Positions 53,387-61,898 of a DNA stretch of 64,000 bases are shown one piece after another. Numbering within the stretch: position 1 is the first letter of the stretch; each line of letters opens with the position of its first letter. The DNA is from Prochlorococcus marinus str. MIT 0919 (GTDB lineage: Bacteria > Cyanobacteriota > Cyanobacteriia > PCC-6307 > Cyanobiaceae). Both the position numbers and the translations under genes were made by a program. Location: contig NZ_CP114779.1 in NCBI RefSeq assembly GCF_027359375.1, positions 806,001 to 870,000 of the forward strand, written 5' to 3'. Under the pieces are notes generated by a model that worked only from the letters and a program-made list of their open reading frames with translations, ran no database searches and was not told where the DNA came from.

Positions 53387-53836
53387 ATGTCACTAACTCA
53401 CCAAAAATCTATGCTCAAAAATATTTTCATCACTATAGCCTGTGCCTTAATGCTTTGTGTGCCAAATATTGCCCTCGCAGCTGAATCTCCTGTTGACGTT
53501 CAGGAAGTTTTTACAAGCACCAAAACAATTGAAGGTGATGCATTCACCTATCCAAAAGGCAACGCTGAGATGCGCCTTTATAGAGTTGAAGTTCAAGTAG
53601 GCGCAGAGATTCCTCTTCACTCCCACCCAGCTCCATTAACTGGCCACATCGAAACAGGACAATTAACACTGAAAAAGGAGAGAGGTAAGAGTCAAACTTT
53701 TCGTGAAGGCGACTCTTTTGTCTTAGGAGTGAACACACCTCCTCACACAATGGGTAACACCGGGAACAAATCAGCAGTGATGTGGGTAAGTGTTGCTTCT
53801 GCTGAAGGCGTACCCACTTTGATACCGGTCGAATAA
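53387..53836 (+). CDS. Secreted cupin-domain protein
   Basis: 149 residues. Signal peptide about 1-32 (ALMLCVPNIALAAE); Met9 is an alternative start. Cupin motif 1: IPLHSHPAPLTGHIETGQLT; motif 2: GDSFVLGVNTPPHTMGN. Likely metal-binding beta-barrel in the periplasm; reaction unknown. Confidence 0.85.
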   Translation: MSLTHQKSMLKNIFITIACALMLCVPNIALAAESPVDVQEVFTSTKTIEGDAFTYPKGNAEMRLYRVEVQVGAEIPLHSHPAPLTGHIETGQLTLKKERGKSQTFREGDSFVLGVNTPPHTMGNTGNKSAVMWVSVASAEGVPTLIPVE

Positions 53837-53980
53837 GACTTCATTGAACACTTGACAGGTGATCTAATCAAAAGGGACTTACTTGTATGAGTCCTTTTAT
53901 TTCTCCTGCTCCAACAAGTCTTCATTCAAGCCCTTGTTAGTTCCATATAGAAACGACTAGAACCCTAAGATCAAGGGGTT

Positions 53981-54024
53981 AGAAGGAATCCCTAAATCCT
54001 GTTCAAACTCTGTTCACACTTTTC
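53981..54024 (+). repeat. GTTC-type repeat
   Basis: AGAAGGAATCCCTAAATCCT then GTTCAAACTCTGTTCACACT. Same order and spacing as at 56453-56500; precedes the gene at 54039 by 14 bases. Confidence 0.75.
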
Positions 54025-54038
54025 AAGCAAGACAAGAA

Positions 54039-54242
54039 ATGCGTACAAAAATGTCCCCTAGAAGAGCTTTACTGACTGCGGCAACAATGTCCGTCGTACC
54101 AACTCTTCTCTTTGCTACTTGCTCTGAAAAGTTTTCAGCTTTCGGAGTCCTAATTGCCTCCGCACTCATTAATTGGCCAGTCATCCGATGGCTTGATGAT
54201 CGTCAGTGGTATAGAGAATGGATCAAAGAGGAATCTAAATAG
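54039..54242 (+). CDS. Small membrane protein
   Basis: 67 residues: basic start (MRTKMSPRRALLTAATM), two hydrophobic stretches (about 15-27, 33-47) and a charged end WYREWIKEESK. Not recognised. Confidence 0.6.
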   Translation: MRTKMSPRRALLTAATMSVVPTLLFATCSEKFSAFGVLIASALINWPVIRWLDDRQWYREWIKEESK

Positions 54243-54273
54243 TCAAATCATTCCAATCACCCCTCAAGAACTA

Positions 54274-54390
54274 CTGCCATGACTGAAATTAACTACTGGC
54301 TAATGAACAAGTGCATTTGAGTGAGGGAAAGCGATTACAAGGAATTTGCAAAATCCGTTCGCACTCTGTTTACGCTTTTGAGGCTCTAAA
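54274..54390 (+). repeat. EVE-start plus GTTC repeat copy
   Basis: CCATGACTGAAATTAACTAC then TGGCTAATGAACAAGTG is the EVE core (frame MTEINYWLMNKCI). At 54331 it continues with AGCGATTACAAGGAATTTGC and GTTCGCACTCTGTTTACGCT, showing the two repeats joined in one element. Confidence 0.75.
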
Positions 54391-54536
54391 TTAATGGATG
54401 CAAATCCTTGAAAGCAGAAGTCATAACATCTCCTTTTCATCTCTCTCTAAGGCTTAAAATCTTACAAAACTGAATCCACAAAATTTAAATCAATCAGTTC
54501 GACTTAGGATCATATTTATAAGTTGAAAGTTGGGTC

Positions 54537-56303
54537 ATGACTCAATTTCAAAAGCAGAAGAATAAAGGGTTTACTGGGGTTGAGGTGGCTGTTGTGATGG
54601 CGATAGTTTCTATCGCGACTGGAGTGAGTTACCCCGTCTACAGGAATGTACAAACTCGAGCAGTGAAAGAATCTGCTCAAAAGGCTTTCTTAAGCATGAA
54701 GTCTCAGTGTGAAGCAAGTTATGCCCTGGGTTATGTAGAAGGAGTCCCAAACGTCAAAGTCAAGAACTTCAGGATTCAAAGTACATCCAATACCTGTGAA
54801 ACAATTCAAGCGATCCCCAATGATCCCAAACGTTGGCCGACTTATACCTATGACTTACGTGCAGAGACATTGAAATGTGAGTTTGCAGGATACGCAACAA
54901 CTCCATTCCCTGAATGCAAAAAGATTGACCCAGAAGCTGAACGAGCTGCTGAAGAAGCTAAACGTGCTGCTGAAGAGAGGGCCGCTTTAGTGGCTCAGAT
55001 TCAAGCTGAAGAAGAAGCCAAAGCAAAGGCTGAGGCAAAAGCTAAAGCTGAAGCAGAAGCAGAAGCAAAAGCAAAAGCTAAAGCAAAAGCTAAAGCAGAA
55101 GCGGAAGCACTTGCTAAAGCAGAGGCAAAAGCTAAAGCAGAGGCAAAAGCTAAAGCAGAAGCGGAAGAAAAAGCCGAAGCCGAAGCACTTGCTAAAGCAG
55201 AGGCAAAAGCTAAAGCAGAAGCGGAAGAAAAAGCCGAAGCCGAAGCTGAAGCGAAAGCACTTGCACTCGCCGAAGCTGAAGCGAAAGCACTTGCACTCGC
55301 CGAAGCTGAAGCGAAAGCACTCGCCGAAGCTGAAGCGAAAGCACTTGCACTCGCCGAAGCTGAAGCGAAAGCACTCGCCGAAGCTGAAGCGAAAGCACTT
55401 GCACTCGCCGAAGCTGAAGCGAAAGCATTAGCTAATGAAAAAGCAGAAACTAAACCACTAGCTCAAACACTTCTTGAAGGAATAAAAATTCTCGGTCAAA
55501 CACTTGTTGAAGGAATTCAAACAATAGGCCAAACAATTAATGCAAGAGTTGAAACGCTAGGCCAAACACTTGTTGCAGGCATTGACGCACTAGGCAAAAC
55601 ACTTGTTGCAGGCATTGACGTACTACGACAAGAGCCTCTTGAAGAAATTAAACCCGAAGCAGTAGCAGAAGCAAAAGCTGAAGCGGTAGCTAAAGCAAAA
55701 GCAGAAGCTGAAGCTGAAGCGGTAGCTAAAGCAAAAGCTGAAGCGGTAGCTAAAGCAAAAGCAGAAGCTGAAGCGGTAGCTAAAGCAAAAGCAGAAGCTG
55801 AAGCGGTAGCTAAAGCAAAAGCAAAAGCTGAAGCGGTAGCTAAAGCAAAAGCAGAAGCTGAAGCGGTAGCTAAAGCAAAAGCAAAAGCTGAAGCGGTAGC
55901 TAAAGCAAAAACAAAAGCTGAAGCGGTAGCTAAAGCAGAAGCAGAAGCGTTAGCCAAAGCGAAAGCCGAAGCAGAACAATTGACTAAAATTAAAAAAGAA
56001 GCAATTGCCCAAGCTAAAGAAGAAGTTAAAAATTGCGTTGGTCTCGACAGATGGCCTACTAGCTCAAAGGAAATCTCCCCATGTGAATTAAAGCGCGCTG
56101 AAGTTTATGCGAAAAAAGTAGCAGCCGCTATGGGCGTCCCTCTTGATCAACAATTAAGAAATAGCTTATTATCCCCACTTGAAAGATACGCTATTGAAGA
56201 GAGAAATGCCGCAAAAGCTGATGATGTATGGGTTTTTGGCTTGGGTTGGGTATCCCCAAGTGAATTAGACAAAGCTAAAGCTGAAGAAGAAAGTGCCAGA
56301 TAA
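54537..56303 (+). CDS. Prepilin-like protein with very long Ala/Lys/Glu repeats
   Basis: 588 residues. N-terminus KGFTGVEVAVVMAIVSIATG is a type IV prepilin signal: Gly11-Phe12 cleavage site and Glu5 of the mature form. After a pilin-like head (to about 130, with three cysteines) come AKAEAEAKA-type repeats at about 135-305 and 375-480, separated by a segment with repeated (I/T)LGQTLVxGI units. The C-terminus (about 497-588) is a distinct folded-looking part with CVGLDRWP and SPCELKRAEVY. This would put a long helical rod on a pilus-like or pseudopilus tip (inference). Confidence 0.85.
   Translation: MTQFQKQKNKGFTGVEVAVVMAIVSIATGVSYPVYRNVQTRAVKESAQKAFLSMKSQCEASYALGYVEGVPNVKVKNFRIQSTSNTCETIQAIPNDPKRWPTYTYDLRAETLKCEFAGYATTPFPECKKIDPEAERAAEEAKRAAEERAALVAQIQAEEEAKAKAEAKAKAEAEAEAKAKAKAKAKAEAEALAKAEAKAKAEAKAKAEAEEKAEAEALAKAEAKAKAEAEEKAEAEAEAKALALAEAEAKALALAEAEAKALAEAEAKALALAEAEAKALAEAEAKALALAEAEAKALANEKAETKPLAQTLLEGIKILGQTLVEGIQTIGQTINARVETLGQTLVAGIDALGKTLVAGIDVLRQEPLEEIKPEAVAEAKAEAVAKAKAEAEAEAVAKAKAEAVAKAKAEAEAVAKAKAEAEAVAKAKAKAEAVAKAKAEAEAVAKAKAKAEAVAKAKTKAEAVAKAEAEALAKAKAEAEQLTKIKKEAIAQAKEEVKNCVGLDRWPTSSKEISPCELKRAEVYAKKVAAAMGVPLDQQLRNSLLSPLERYAIEERNAAKADDVWVFGLGWVSPSELDKAKAEEESAR
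55000..55432 (+). repeat. Coding tandem repeats (Ala/Lys/Glu), first block
   Basis: Units such as GCACTCGCCGAAGCTGAAGC and variants repeat at 24-30-base spacing; inside the prepilin-like gene. Confidence 0.92.
55660..55980 (+). repeat. Coding tandem repeats (Ala/Val/Lys/Glu), second block
   Basis: GAAGCGGTAGCTAAAGCAAA followed by AGCAGAAGCT, 30-36 base period, about ten copies with few changes. Codon use differs from the first block, so the two blocks expanded separately. Confidence 0.92.
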
Positions 56304-56339
56304 GGTGCAAAGAAAACTTGCTCTCAATTAGGAAAAGAA

Positions 56340-56400
56340 AGTCACTCCATTAAGGGGCGATGTGTGGATAGGGTTTGAATATTGTGTGGATAGAAAAAAT
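56340..56400 (-). repeat. Inverted part of the EVE-start repeat
   Basis: Read on the minus strand it has CTATCCACAC twice and ends near CACATCGC, as in the upstream part of the other copies. Confidence 0.5.
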
Positions 56401-56452
56401 ACAAAAAACTCAGATCTGTTTGCTTCACTAGCTTTCCTAATAAAAGAGTCTT

Positions 56453-56500
56453 ATAAGGAATCAATAAATCCTGTTCAAACTCTGTTCAAACTATTTTCGG
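56453..56500 (+). repeat. GTTC-type repeat
   Basis: AAGGAATCAATAAATCCT then GTTCAAACTCTGTTCAAACT. Directly before the rhomboid gene; best copy of this repeat in the window. Confidence 0.78.
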
Positions 56501-56506
56501 AACTTT

Positions 56507-57100
56507 ATGATTTTTAGCTATAGGGTTTCCAAAGATGATTGGCAGTATCTCTTACCTTTCTTAGCTTGCTCAATTTGTTTTGTAGCAACAGATCTCTTTG
56601 GAATTATCGAGAAGACAAAATTTGCCTATTGGTCTGGAGGTTTACTAGTTGAGCCATACAGAATCATTACGACGCACTTCATTCACGGAGATGCAAAACA
56701 TTTACTAGCAAATACTTTTGGGATTGTTGTTGCCAGATATTGTCTAAAAGGCTTAAGACTAAAAGGGAACTCCTTCTTCCTTTTAATTGTCGGCTTATTA
56801 ATACCTCTCCAAACACTAATCTTTTGGTTCCTTGATATTTTCTTTTTTAGAAACCCGATGTCTTTAGCTATTGGATTCAGTGGAATCTTATACGGAGTTA
56901 ACGCATTTATTCTCCTCGCCTCAATTTATGAGAAACAACGTTTTATCGGGTTGAAGATTGATCTCAAAAAAAATCAACAGATACGCCAAACAATGATCGT
57001 TCTAACAGGTATAGGCATTGCTTGGTCTCTTCTACCTGGCATCAGTCTGCTTGGACATTTAGCAGGCTTTATCGCAGGAGTCCTTTTGTTCCTGCTTTAG
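56507..57100 (+). CDS. Rhomboid-family intramembrane protease
   Basis: 197 residues with six hydrophobic segments. Rhomboid signatures: HFIHGDAKHLLAN (57-69), catalytic Ser125 in GFSGILYG, and catalytic His184 in LLGHLAGF. Cleaves membrane proteins within the bilayer; substrate unknown. The pilin-like gene before it is close, but any link is speculation. Confidence 0.92.
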   Translation: MIFSYRVSKDDWQYLLPFLACSICFVATDLFGIIEKTKFAYWSGGLLVEPYRIITTHFIHGDAKHLLANTFGIVVARYCLKGLRLKGNSFFLLIVGLLIPLQTLIFWFLDIFFFRNPMSLAIGFSGILYGVNAFILLASIYEKQRFIGLKIDLKKNQQIRQTMIVLTGIGIAWSLLPGISLLGHLAGFIAGVLLFLL

Positions 57101-57140
57101 GAGAAGCTGCATTTGAAGGAATGGATTATTTCTATATACG

Positions 57141-57527
57141 TTAGAGAATTTCAGGATGTGCGACAGATAGAACAAACCAGCTAGCACCACACAGTGCAAT
57201 CATTCGGGCCCAACTCCATGGGTTGGTGCTCCTACTAAATCCAATAAGAGGGAAGCCAAAAGTTCCGGCAAGCCCACCGCATAAAACGGCAAGGAGGATG
57301 AGCCCCCAATTCATAGAACTAGCAATAGCTTTATCTCTCCATTCTTGAACTTCTTCGTCACAACAAAATGTATACCCCGACTTTTTTAGGTTCTCTACTT
57401 GTAAGCCGTAAAACCAACCTCCAACAACTGGCCCTAAAGATTGAGCAACTATTTGCCAGACAAATGTCGCTAGAAGTAGTCCTAAAAAGAAATAACCGGA
57501 ATTCATTTTGGTGATCTTGAGTGACAA
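57141..57527 (-). CDS. Membrane protein, three helices
   Basis: 128 residues. Hydrophobic parts at about 11-27, 73-98 and 108-122. Two adjacent cysteines (YTFCCDEE) lie in the loop. Not recognised. Confidence 0.65.
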   Translation of the reverse strand: MSLKITKMNSGYFFLGLLLATFVWQIVAQSLGPVVGGWFYGLQVENLKKSGYTFCCDEEVQEWRDKAIASSMNWGLILLAVLCGGLAGTFGFPLIGFSRSTNPWSWARMIALCGASWFVLSVAHPEIL

Positions 57528-57623
57528 TTCCTACTTGTTCTTGGTTTGAAAATTGATTCCAAATCCTTATTTTTGTTCTGCATCCCAGTTCAACAAAAAT
57601 TTGAGAGGATTAGATAGTGAATG

Positions 57624-57685
57624 TGGAATCACCCTAAAGGGTCAGAACAAGGAGAGGGTGTCATGGGGAATGACCCCACAATCCA
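57624..57685 (+). repeat. Short repeat, second copy at 60956
   Basis: GGAATCACCCTAAAGGGTCA then GAACAAGGAGAGGGTGTC. The other copy differs in about one base of six. Both begin a coding-like string GITLKG. Confidence 0.65.
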
Positions 57686-58131
57686 CTCTCAAAACAATGG
57701 ACTTCAAGCCGCACCAGCTTTCAGCATCAAACCTTTCAAGCCTTTTCAATGCTGCCTACATCGATGCAGAGGCCCTAGAAGACTGCGATGTCTGCGTGGT
57801 CAAAGGGGAAATTACCCAGTTCATTTGCGTCGCAGAAGAACAAAACATGATTCATTTCCTCAATAAAACAAAAGCTCCAAAAGATCTCAAAGAAGAAGAA
57901 GTCAACAAATTAATCAATGCCATCAATGCTCAACTTACTCTTATAAAAGCATCTTTAAGGAAGGATGATCATGGCGATTTGATCATTGACTTTGAATATG
58001 ACTATTTCATTCCTAAGCAAGACACCATAAGTGCCAAAACTCTGATTCAATTAAGCCGAGTGTTTGAGAATTGGGTTCAAAGTTCTGGCTCAATTTATAA
58101 TCAATTTCATCCGGTACAGGCTCAGAAATAA
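57670..58131 (+). CDS. YbjN-like protein
   Basis: 153 residues from ATG 57670, with the fold pattern of YbjN: FICVAEEQNMIHFLNKTKAP, LINAINAQLTLIKASLRKDD and LIIDFEYDYFIPK, TLIQLSRVFENWVQ. A longer upstream frame (from 57553) overlaps a short repeat also found at 60956. Role unknown; such proteins often act as type III-chaperone-like factors. Confidence 0.65.
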   Translation: MTPQSTLKTMDFKPHQLSASNLSSLFNAAYIDAEALEDCDVCVVKGEITQFICVAEEQNMIHFLNKTKAPKDLKEEEVNKLINAINAQLTLIKASLRKDDHGDLIIDFEYDYFIPKQDTISAKTLIQLSRVFENWVQSSGSIYNQFHPVQAQK

Positions 58132-58196
58132 GACTTAGTCGGGGATCCTGATTCCAAATGGATGAAAGTTATACAAGACTCGAATGAGAAAAACAG

Positions 58197-58238
58197 GGCG
58201 CCTGATTGTGGCGATCCAACCCCCGACCTCCTCACACA
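58197..58238 (-). other. Possible tRNA 3'-end remnant
   Basis: On the minus strand GTGTGAGGAGGTCGGGGGTT then GGATCGCC resembles the variable loop and T arm of a tRNA (GGGGGTTCGAATC type), but the T stem does not pair and no 5' half is present. Such fragments are left at integration sites. Confidence 0.35.
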
Positions 58239-58263
58239 AAAGCCTCGCATCATGCGGGGCTTC
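58238..58263. terminator. Bidirectional terminator
   Basis: AGCCTCGCAT and ATGCGGGGCT form a 9-bp stem with one G-T pair, A/T tracts on both sides. Between convergent genes. Confidence 0.8.
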
Positions 58264-58371
58264 CCTTCAATCAGTACGCTATCTATCTACCGACTTCAAA
58301 CAATTCAACACTCATCTATCTCACTGGAATCAATCAGGACCTAGGGAGTACTAGACGTCTCGTAATTTTAG

Positions 58372-59598
58372 CTATTCACTCTTCTGGCAACTTCCCTTAC
58401 TTAAAATAGATGACCTTGCTTGCTCTAAAACTTTAGAGTCAGGGGCCTTTGGAGAGAACAATAATGTCAAAGCAATGGTTTTATCTTTTTTCAGTTGTTG
58501 ATTAATAGCTCTAATCCATTTTGATTTTTTATTGCCTAGAGAGTTCACCAAGTCATTAACTTGCTGAAAAGACTCTTGGGAGTTTCCTTCTAAAAGGATT
58601 GTTGCTTCTTCTCCAGGGGAACTCCCCCTTGGCCGAATGATTAAACTTAACTTTTCATTTGCTCTTATTGGTGTAACTTCAGAAGGCCATGAAATTGGTC
58701 CTATCAGTTTTTCCCCTGTATTTCTCAGTTTTCTCCAAAGAATTACACCATTCCTAGAAACTTTGATTTCATTTAATGGTTCTAAAGAGAAAATAAGGGG
58801 GCGATCAATTGAAATTGTTGCAACAAGATTTCCCTTAGTATTCAAGATGTTTGGTGATAGTAGACAAAATTTTCTTGTAAAGCTTGATTCGAAAGAAAGA
58901 AGGCTACGGTTGCTATAAGAAGTTACTTCAACAGGATCCCCTGAAAGCATGGCTATATTCCCAATTAATCTCGGCCTAAAAATCTCTGAACCAAAGATTA
59001 CCGAACCTGCAGCTACAACAGTAATTGAAATCCCTGATTGAAGTGTCTTTTTAATTGATTCAACTGACCATTGAGATTGAGTTTGTTCGTCGAGAGCAAC
59101 TCTTGGAATTGTTGATTTTTCAAGGATTCGTACAAATCTCAATAAGCGATCCACGCCTCCTTGAAACTCGTTGCTAGAAATAGTGATCTCATTTTTATTC
59201 CTTATCTGATTAGAAATAACTTCTTTAAATTCAGGTCCTGTCAACACACCTGAAAACCACACTAAATTATTTTCGTCATCTACATGACAGGCCAATAAAA
59301 GTTGAGGTGCTGCACCATGCTGATACCAATGATTTAAAGGAATCGTTATTTCATCTGCATTAATTCCAGCAGTAACAATTTGAACTGCGAAGCTATTAAA
59401 GCTAACAAGTCTGTTTGGATTTTCTAGATCTGACTCTGATCCTAGAGGTAAATCTAAATTGCGCTCTTTAACAATTTTTACAAGGCCAGCTATCGCAAAA
59501 CTTCTTTGGTCGACAATATCGTCATCGTCTAATAAAACTGACCCTTCTGGAATCGTAAAAGCTTCAATAGGTTCAGGAGGAAAAGTGTTTTCAGGCAT
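58372..59598 (-). CDS. DUF1822-like protein
   Basis: 408 residues. IPLNHWYQHGAAPQLLLACHVDDE and VWFSGVLTGPEF fit DUF1822, as does the early FAVQIVTAG and later polar region. Its start overlaps the stop of the 59591 gene by 8 bases. DUF1822 genes often sit next to sigma-like and CHAT genes in cyanobacteria (from memory). Function unknown. Confidence 0.65.
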   Translation of the reverse strand: MPENTFPPEPIEAFTIPEGSVLLDDDDIVDQRSFAIAGLVKIVKERNLDLPLGSESDLENPNRLVSFNSFAVQIVTAGINADEITIPLNHWYQHGAAPQLLLACHVDDENNLVWFSGVLTGPEFKEVISNQIRNKNEITISSNEFQGGVDRLLRFVRILEKSTIPRVALDEQTQSQWSVESIKKTLQSGISITVVAAGSVIFGSEIFRPRLIGNIAMLSGDPVEVTSYSNRSLLSFESSFTRKFCLLSPNILNTKGNLVATISIDRPLIFSLEPLNEIKVSRNGVILWRKLRNTGEKLIGPISWPSEVTPIRANEKLSLIIRPRGSSPGEEATILLEGNSQESFQQVNDLVNSLGNKKSKWIRAINQQLKKDKTIALTLLFSPKAPDSKVLEQARSSILSKGSCQKSE

Positions 59599-60907
59599 AT
59601 TTCAAAGCTGTTTGAATCATTTGCCTTAGAGGTGGTATATCACCCTCTTGTTCTGATGAGACCAAGTGATTCCTTAATTGTTCAATCATCCTATCGAGTC
59701 CCTCAGGATCTTTTTTAATCTGATGAAACTCAGGACGTCTAACAAGTGCAATGGCCGCTTCTTGTGCGATTGATTCAGACAAGAACTTTTCTTCCAAAAG
59801 TTTACTTACCCATCCCTGCTTGTGGTTACAGCGTGCAGCAATATCTCTTTGCCCTAAGCCTTGACCATAGAGCTCCCATGCAAGTTTTCGGCTAGGATCT
59901 TTCTCCCATTTAGAGCAATCTGCTTCTATTGCTTCTTTGGCTAGAGGTAGGCCAAATTGTTCTAGTGATTCTTCTATTTGCTTTAGGAGATCCTCGCTGG
60001 GTAAATAATCATTAGAAGGCTGAGCTTCATAAATTAGTTCTTCATTTAATTGAGTCCGATTGGTCCTTATATCTACACCGCCCAAATATCGACGAATAGC
60101 AGTCGCCATAGCAATTAACTGTTCTACATTATTTTGCGTAGGCTCCAGAGATGCGAGGAAATCTTTATCAGGTTCCCATCCAGATTGCCTACCAGTGACT
60201 TTTCGGTAGTTTGCTTTTGCCTGCTTGTAATTCATCAGATAAGACTGATGAAGTTTTTCTACATCATTAATTGAAAGGTTTGTGGAACCAGAACAATACA
60301 ATTGCCACGATTCTTTTATTCTCCTAGATGAACTGTCTGCGAGCAATGCCCAATCACTAATTAAAAGGCAACCTTTGTGTCGTAAATAAGATTTCAGCTC
60401 TGAATTACTATTAACTTTTCTTTTGGTCCATGAAGAGAGATTTGATAGGCCAGGCTTAAAGTGAAAAATTATATCTGCTCCATAAGGTTTAATTTGTTTA
60501 AAAGATAAAGAAGATATTGTTGACCAGTTAAATCGTTGTCTTTGATATTGAATACTTCCTTTCTCATCATTTTGAGGGACCCTTAGGAACAGATCACCAA
60601 CATCATCTAAAACACAAATAAGCATATCGTTTATCTCTAAGTCATAGAAGGCTCTCTTTTCCGAAAACATCAAGACTACTTTTTCAGCAATTGTATGACT
60701 GACTCTGCATCTAAGAGCAAGCAAAGGTTCTGTTTGTTCCACTTGGGACTGACTTAATTCTAAAAGAGCCTTATCTAATGAACAAGATTCTTCTTTTATT
60801 GGAAAATTATTTTTTGTTAGGAATTCTTTAACTGAATCTAGAAACTTCAATGAGAACCCTTCTTTTGAAGGATCCAGTAAGCATAAATTGTTGTATGGAC
60901 TGTCCAA
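59591..60907 (-). CDS. Sigma/HTH-like regulator next to DUF1822
   Basis: 438 residues. Near 345-375 LYGQGLGQRDIAARCNHKQG ... WVSKLLEEKF is a sigma-region-4-like helix-turn-helix; the large N-terminal part has no recognised domain (LALRCRVSHTIAEKVVLMFS, FLRVPQNDEKGS). Typical cyanobacterial counterparts are group-4-type sigma factors. Promoter targets cannot be told. Confidence 0.65.
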   Translation of the reverse strand: MDSPYNNLCLLDPSKEGFSLKFLDSVKEFLTKNNFPIKEESCSLDKALLELSQSQVEQTEPLLALRCRVSHTIAEKVVLMFSEKRAFYDLEINDMLICVLDDVGDLFLRVPQNDEKGSIQYQRQRFNWSTISSLSFKQIKPYGADIIFHFKPGLSNLSSWTKRKVNSNSELKSYLRHKGCLLISDWALLADSSSRRIKESWQLYCSGSTNLSINDVEKLHQSYLMNYKQAKANYRKVTGRQSGWEPDKDFLASLEPTQNNVEQLIAMATAIRRYLGGVDIRTNRTQLNEELIYEAQPSNDYLPSEDLLKQIEESLEQFGLPLAKEAIEADCSKWEKDPSRKLAWELYGQGLGQRDIAARCNHKQGWVSKLLEEKFLSESIAQEAAIALVRRPEFHQIKKDPEGLDRMIEQLRNHLVSSEQEGDIPPLRQMIQTALKYA

Positions 60908-60955
60908 GAAATATTACTAGTCTCAAGCTATGTTCTAGCTGAAAAAATCGATTTT

Positions 60956-61020
60956 GGAATCACCTTAAAAGGTTCAGAACAAGAAGAAGGCGTCTTAATG
61001 CAACCCTTCACTATCAATCC
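60956..61020 (+). repeat. Short repeat, first copy at 57624
   Basis: GGAATCACCTTAAAAGGTTC then AGAACAAGAAGAAGGCGTC. The frame GITLKGSEQEEGVLMQPFT runs to a stop at 61020, so it may be a tiny relict peptide. Confidence 0.6.
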
Positions 61021-61083
61021 AAGCTAATGATCACCTCATCTCTCGCGCTCAACTCATCTTCTCAAGCAAAGAAGAAAAGAGCC

Positions 61084-61314
61084 ATGCGAACAAAAGCGAT
61101 GCTCGCCACAGCTGTTATTTCACTAGCAGGCCTGACCTTCATTCCTCCTCAACCTGCAGCTGCTTCATGCTATGGGACTGGTTATAGTCGACGCTGTGAT
61201 GGGCGTGGAGGGCCAAATGCAACCTATTCCTCTCGAGGCGCCAATGGAAGGACTACTTATTACAGGAGTGGCAATCCATACAAAACATATACATACAAAA
61301 CCTATTACAGATAA
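61084..61314 (+). CDS. Small secreted Tyr/Gly/Arg-rich protein
   Basis: 76 residues from ATG 61084 (a start at 61027 would add a polar leader). Signal peptide LATAVISLAGLTFIPPQPAAA, then SCYGTGYSRRCDGRGG and a YYRSGNPYKTY-type tail. Two cysteines could link. Terminator follows. Confidence 0.7.
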   Translation: MRTKAMLATAVISLAGLTFIPPQPAAASCYGTGYSRRCDGRGGPNATYSSRGANGRTTYYRSGNPYKTYTYKTYYR

Positions 61315-61330
61315 ATCATTTCAATAATCA

Positions 61331-61374
61331 TGTTGAAGACAAAATCGGGATATTCCTGGGCTTTGTCTTCAACA
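61331..61374 (+). terminator. Hairpin terminator
   Basis: Exact 13-base inverted repeat TGTTGAAGACAAA / TTTGTCTTCAACA with an 18-base loop, directly after the secreted protein. Confidence 0.8.
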
Positions 61375-61478
61375 TAAACTCTTTTGCAGTTTTTCAAGAA
61401 TCCCTCTGAAGTATGTGAATTTAACTTAACTAGATACTATGATTTAGAAATCAGAAATAATTCCCCAAGCAAATAGCA

Positions 61479-61880
61479 ATGAAAAGGTATCTTGGATTAT
61501 TTTCTATGGTTATCACCATGGTTTTCTTTGGCGGGCAAGCACTAAAAGCAAAAAGTGATCTCACCCCATATCAATCAATAGTTTTGGCAAGTGCTATTAA
61601 TTATTGCAGCATGGAATATGGATTAATTACTGAGAAGCAAGCCTATAGATATATAGTCGCTTGGGTTCAAGATGATCATGATCTTGAACCATATCAAATT
61701 TATAATCTTATGCAGAAGAAAGGTTTTGGAAAAGATACTGATGATTTTATAGATAAGGTTGGTGGATGCCAAAAGATTGCAAGCACAGTAAAAGAAAGCT
61801 TGGCTAGGAAACCAACTGGTTTTAGTTCTCTAACAAGTGGCAAAAAAGACTATGAGTATTTTTATAAAGTGGGCTACTAG
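61479..61880 (+). CDS. Secreted helical protein
   Basis: 133 residues with a signal peptide (FSMVITMVFFGGQALKA). Mature part is helical, with one Cys in INYCSMEYG and one in VGGCQKI. Not recognised. Confidence 0.65.
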   Translation: MKRYLGLFSMVITMVFFGGQALKAKSDLTPYQSIVLASAINYCSMEYGLITEKQAYRYIVAWVQDDHDLEPYQIYNLMQKKGFGKDTDDFIDKVGGCQKIASTVKESLARKPTGFSSLTSGKKDYEYFYKVGY

Positions 61881-61898
61881 TTAAGCTTTGAAAATAAT

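Noticed and set aside
55111-55431. Lys/Pro/Arg-rich and Leu/Arg-rich frames inside the prepilin-like gene
   Set aside because: Out-of-frame and antisense readings of the Ala-Lys-Glu repeats.
55517-55957. Ala/Ser/Phe-rich antisense frame
   Set aside because: Antisense shadow of the second repeat block; no start context.
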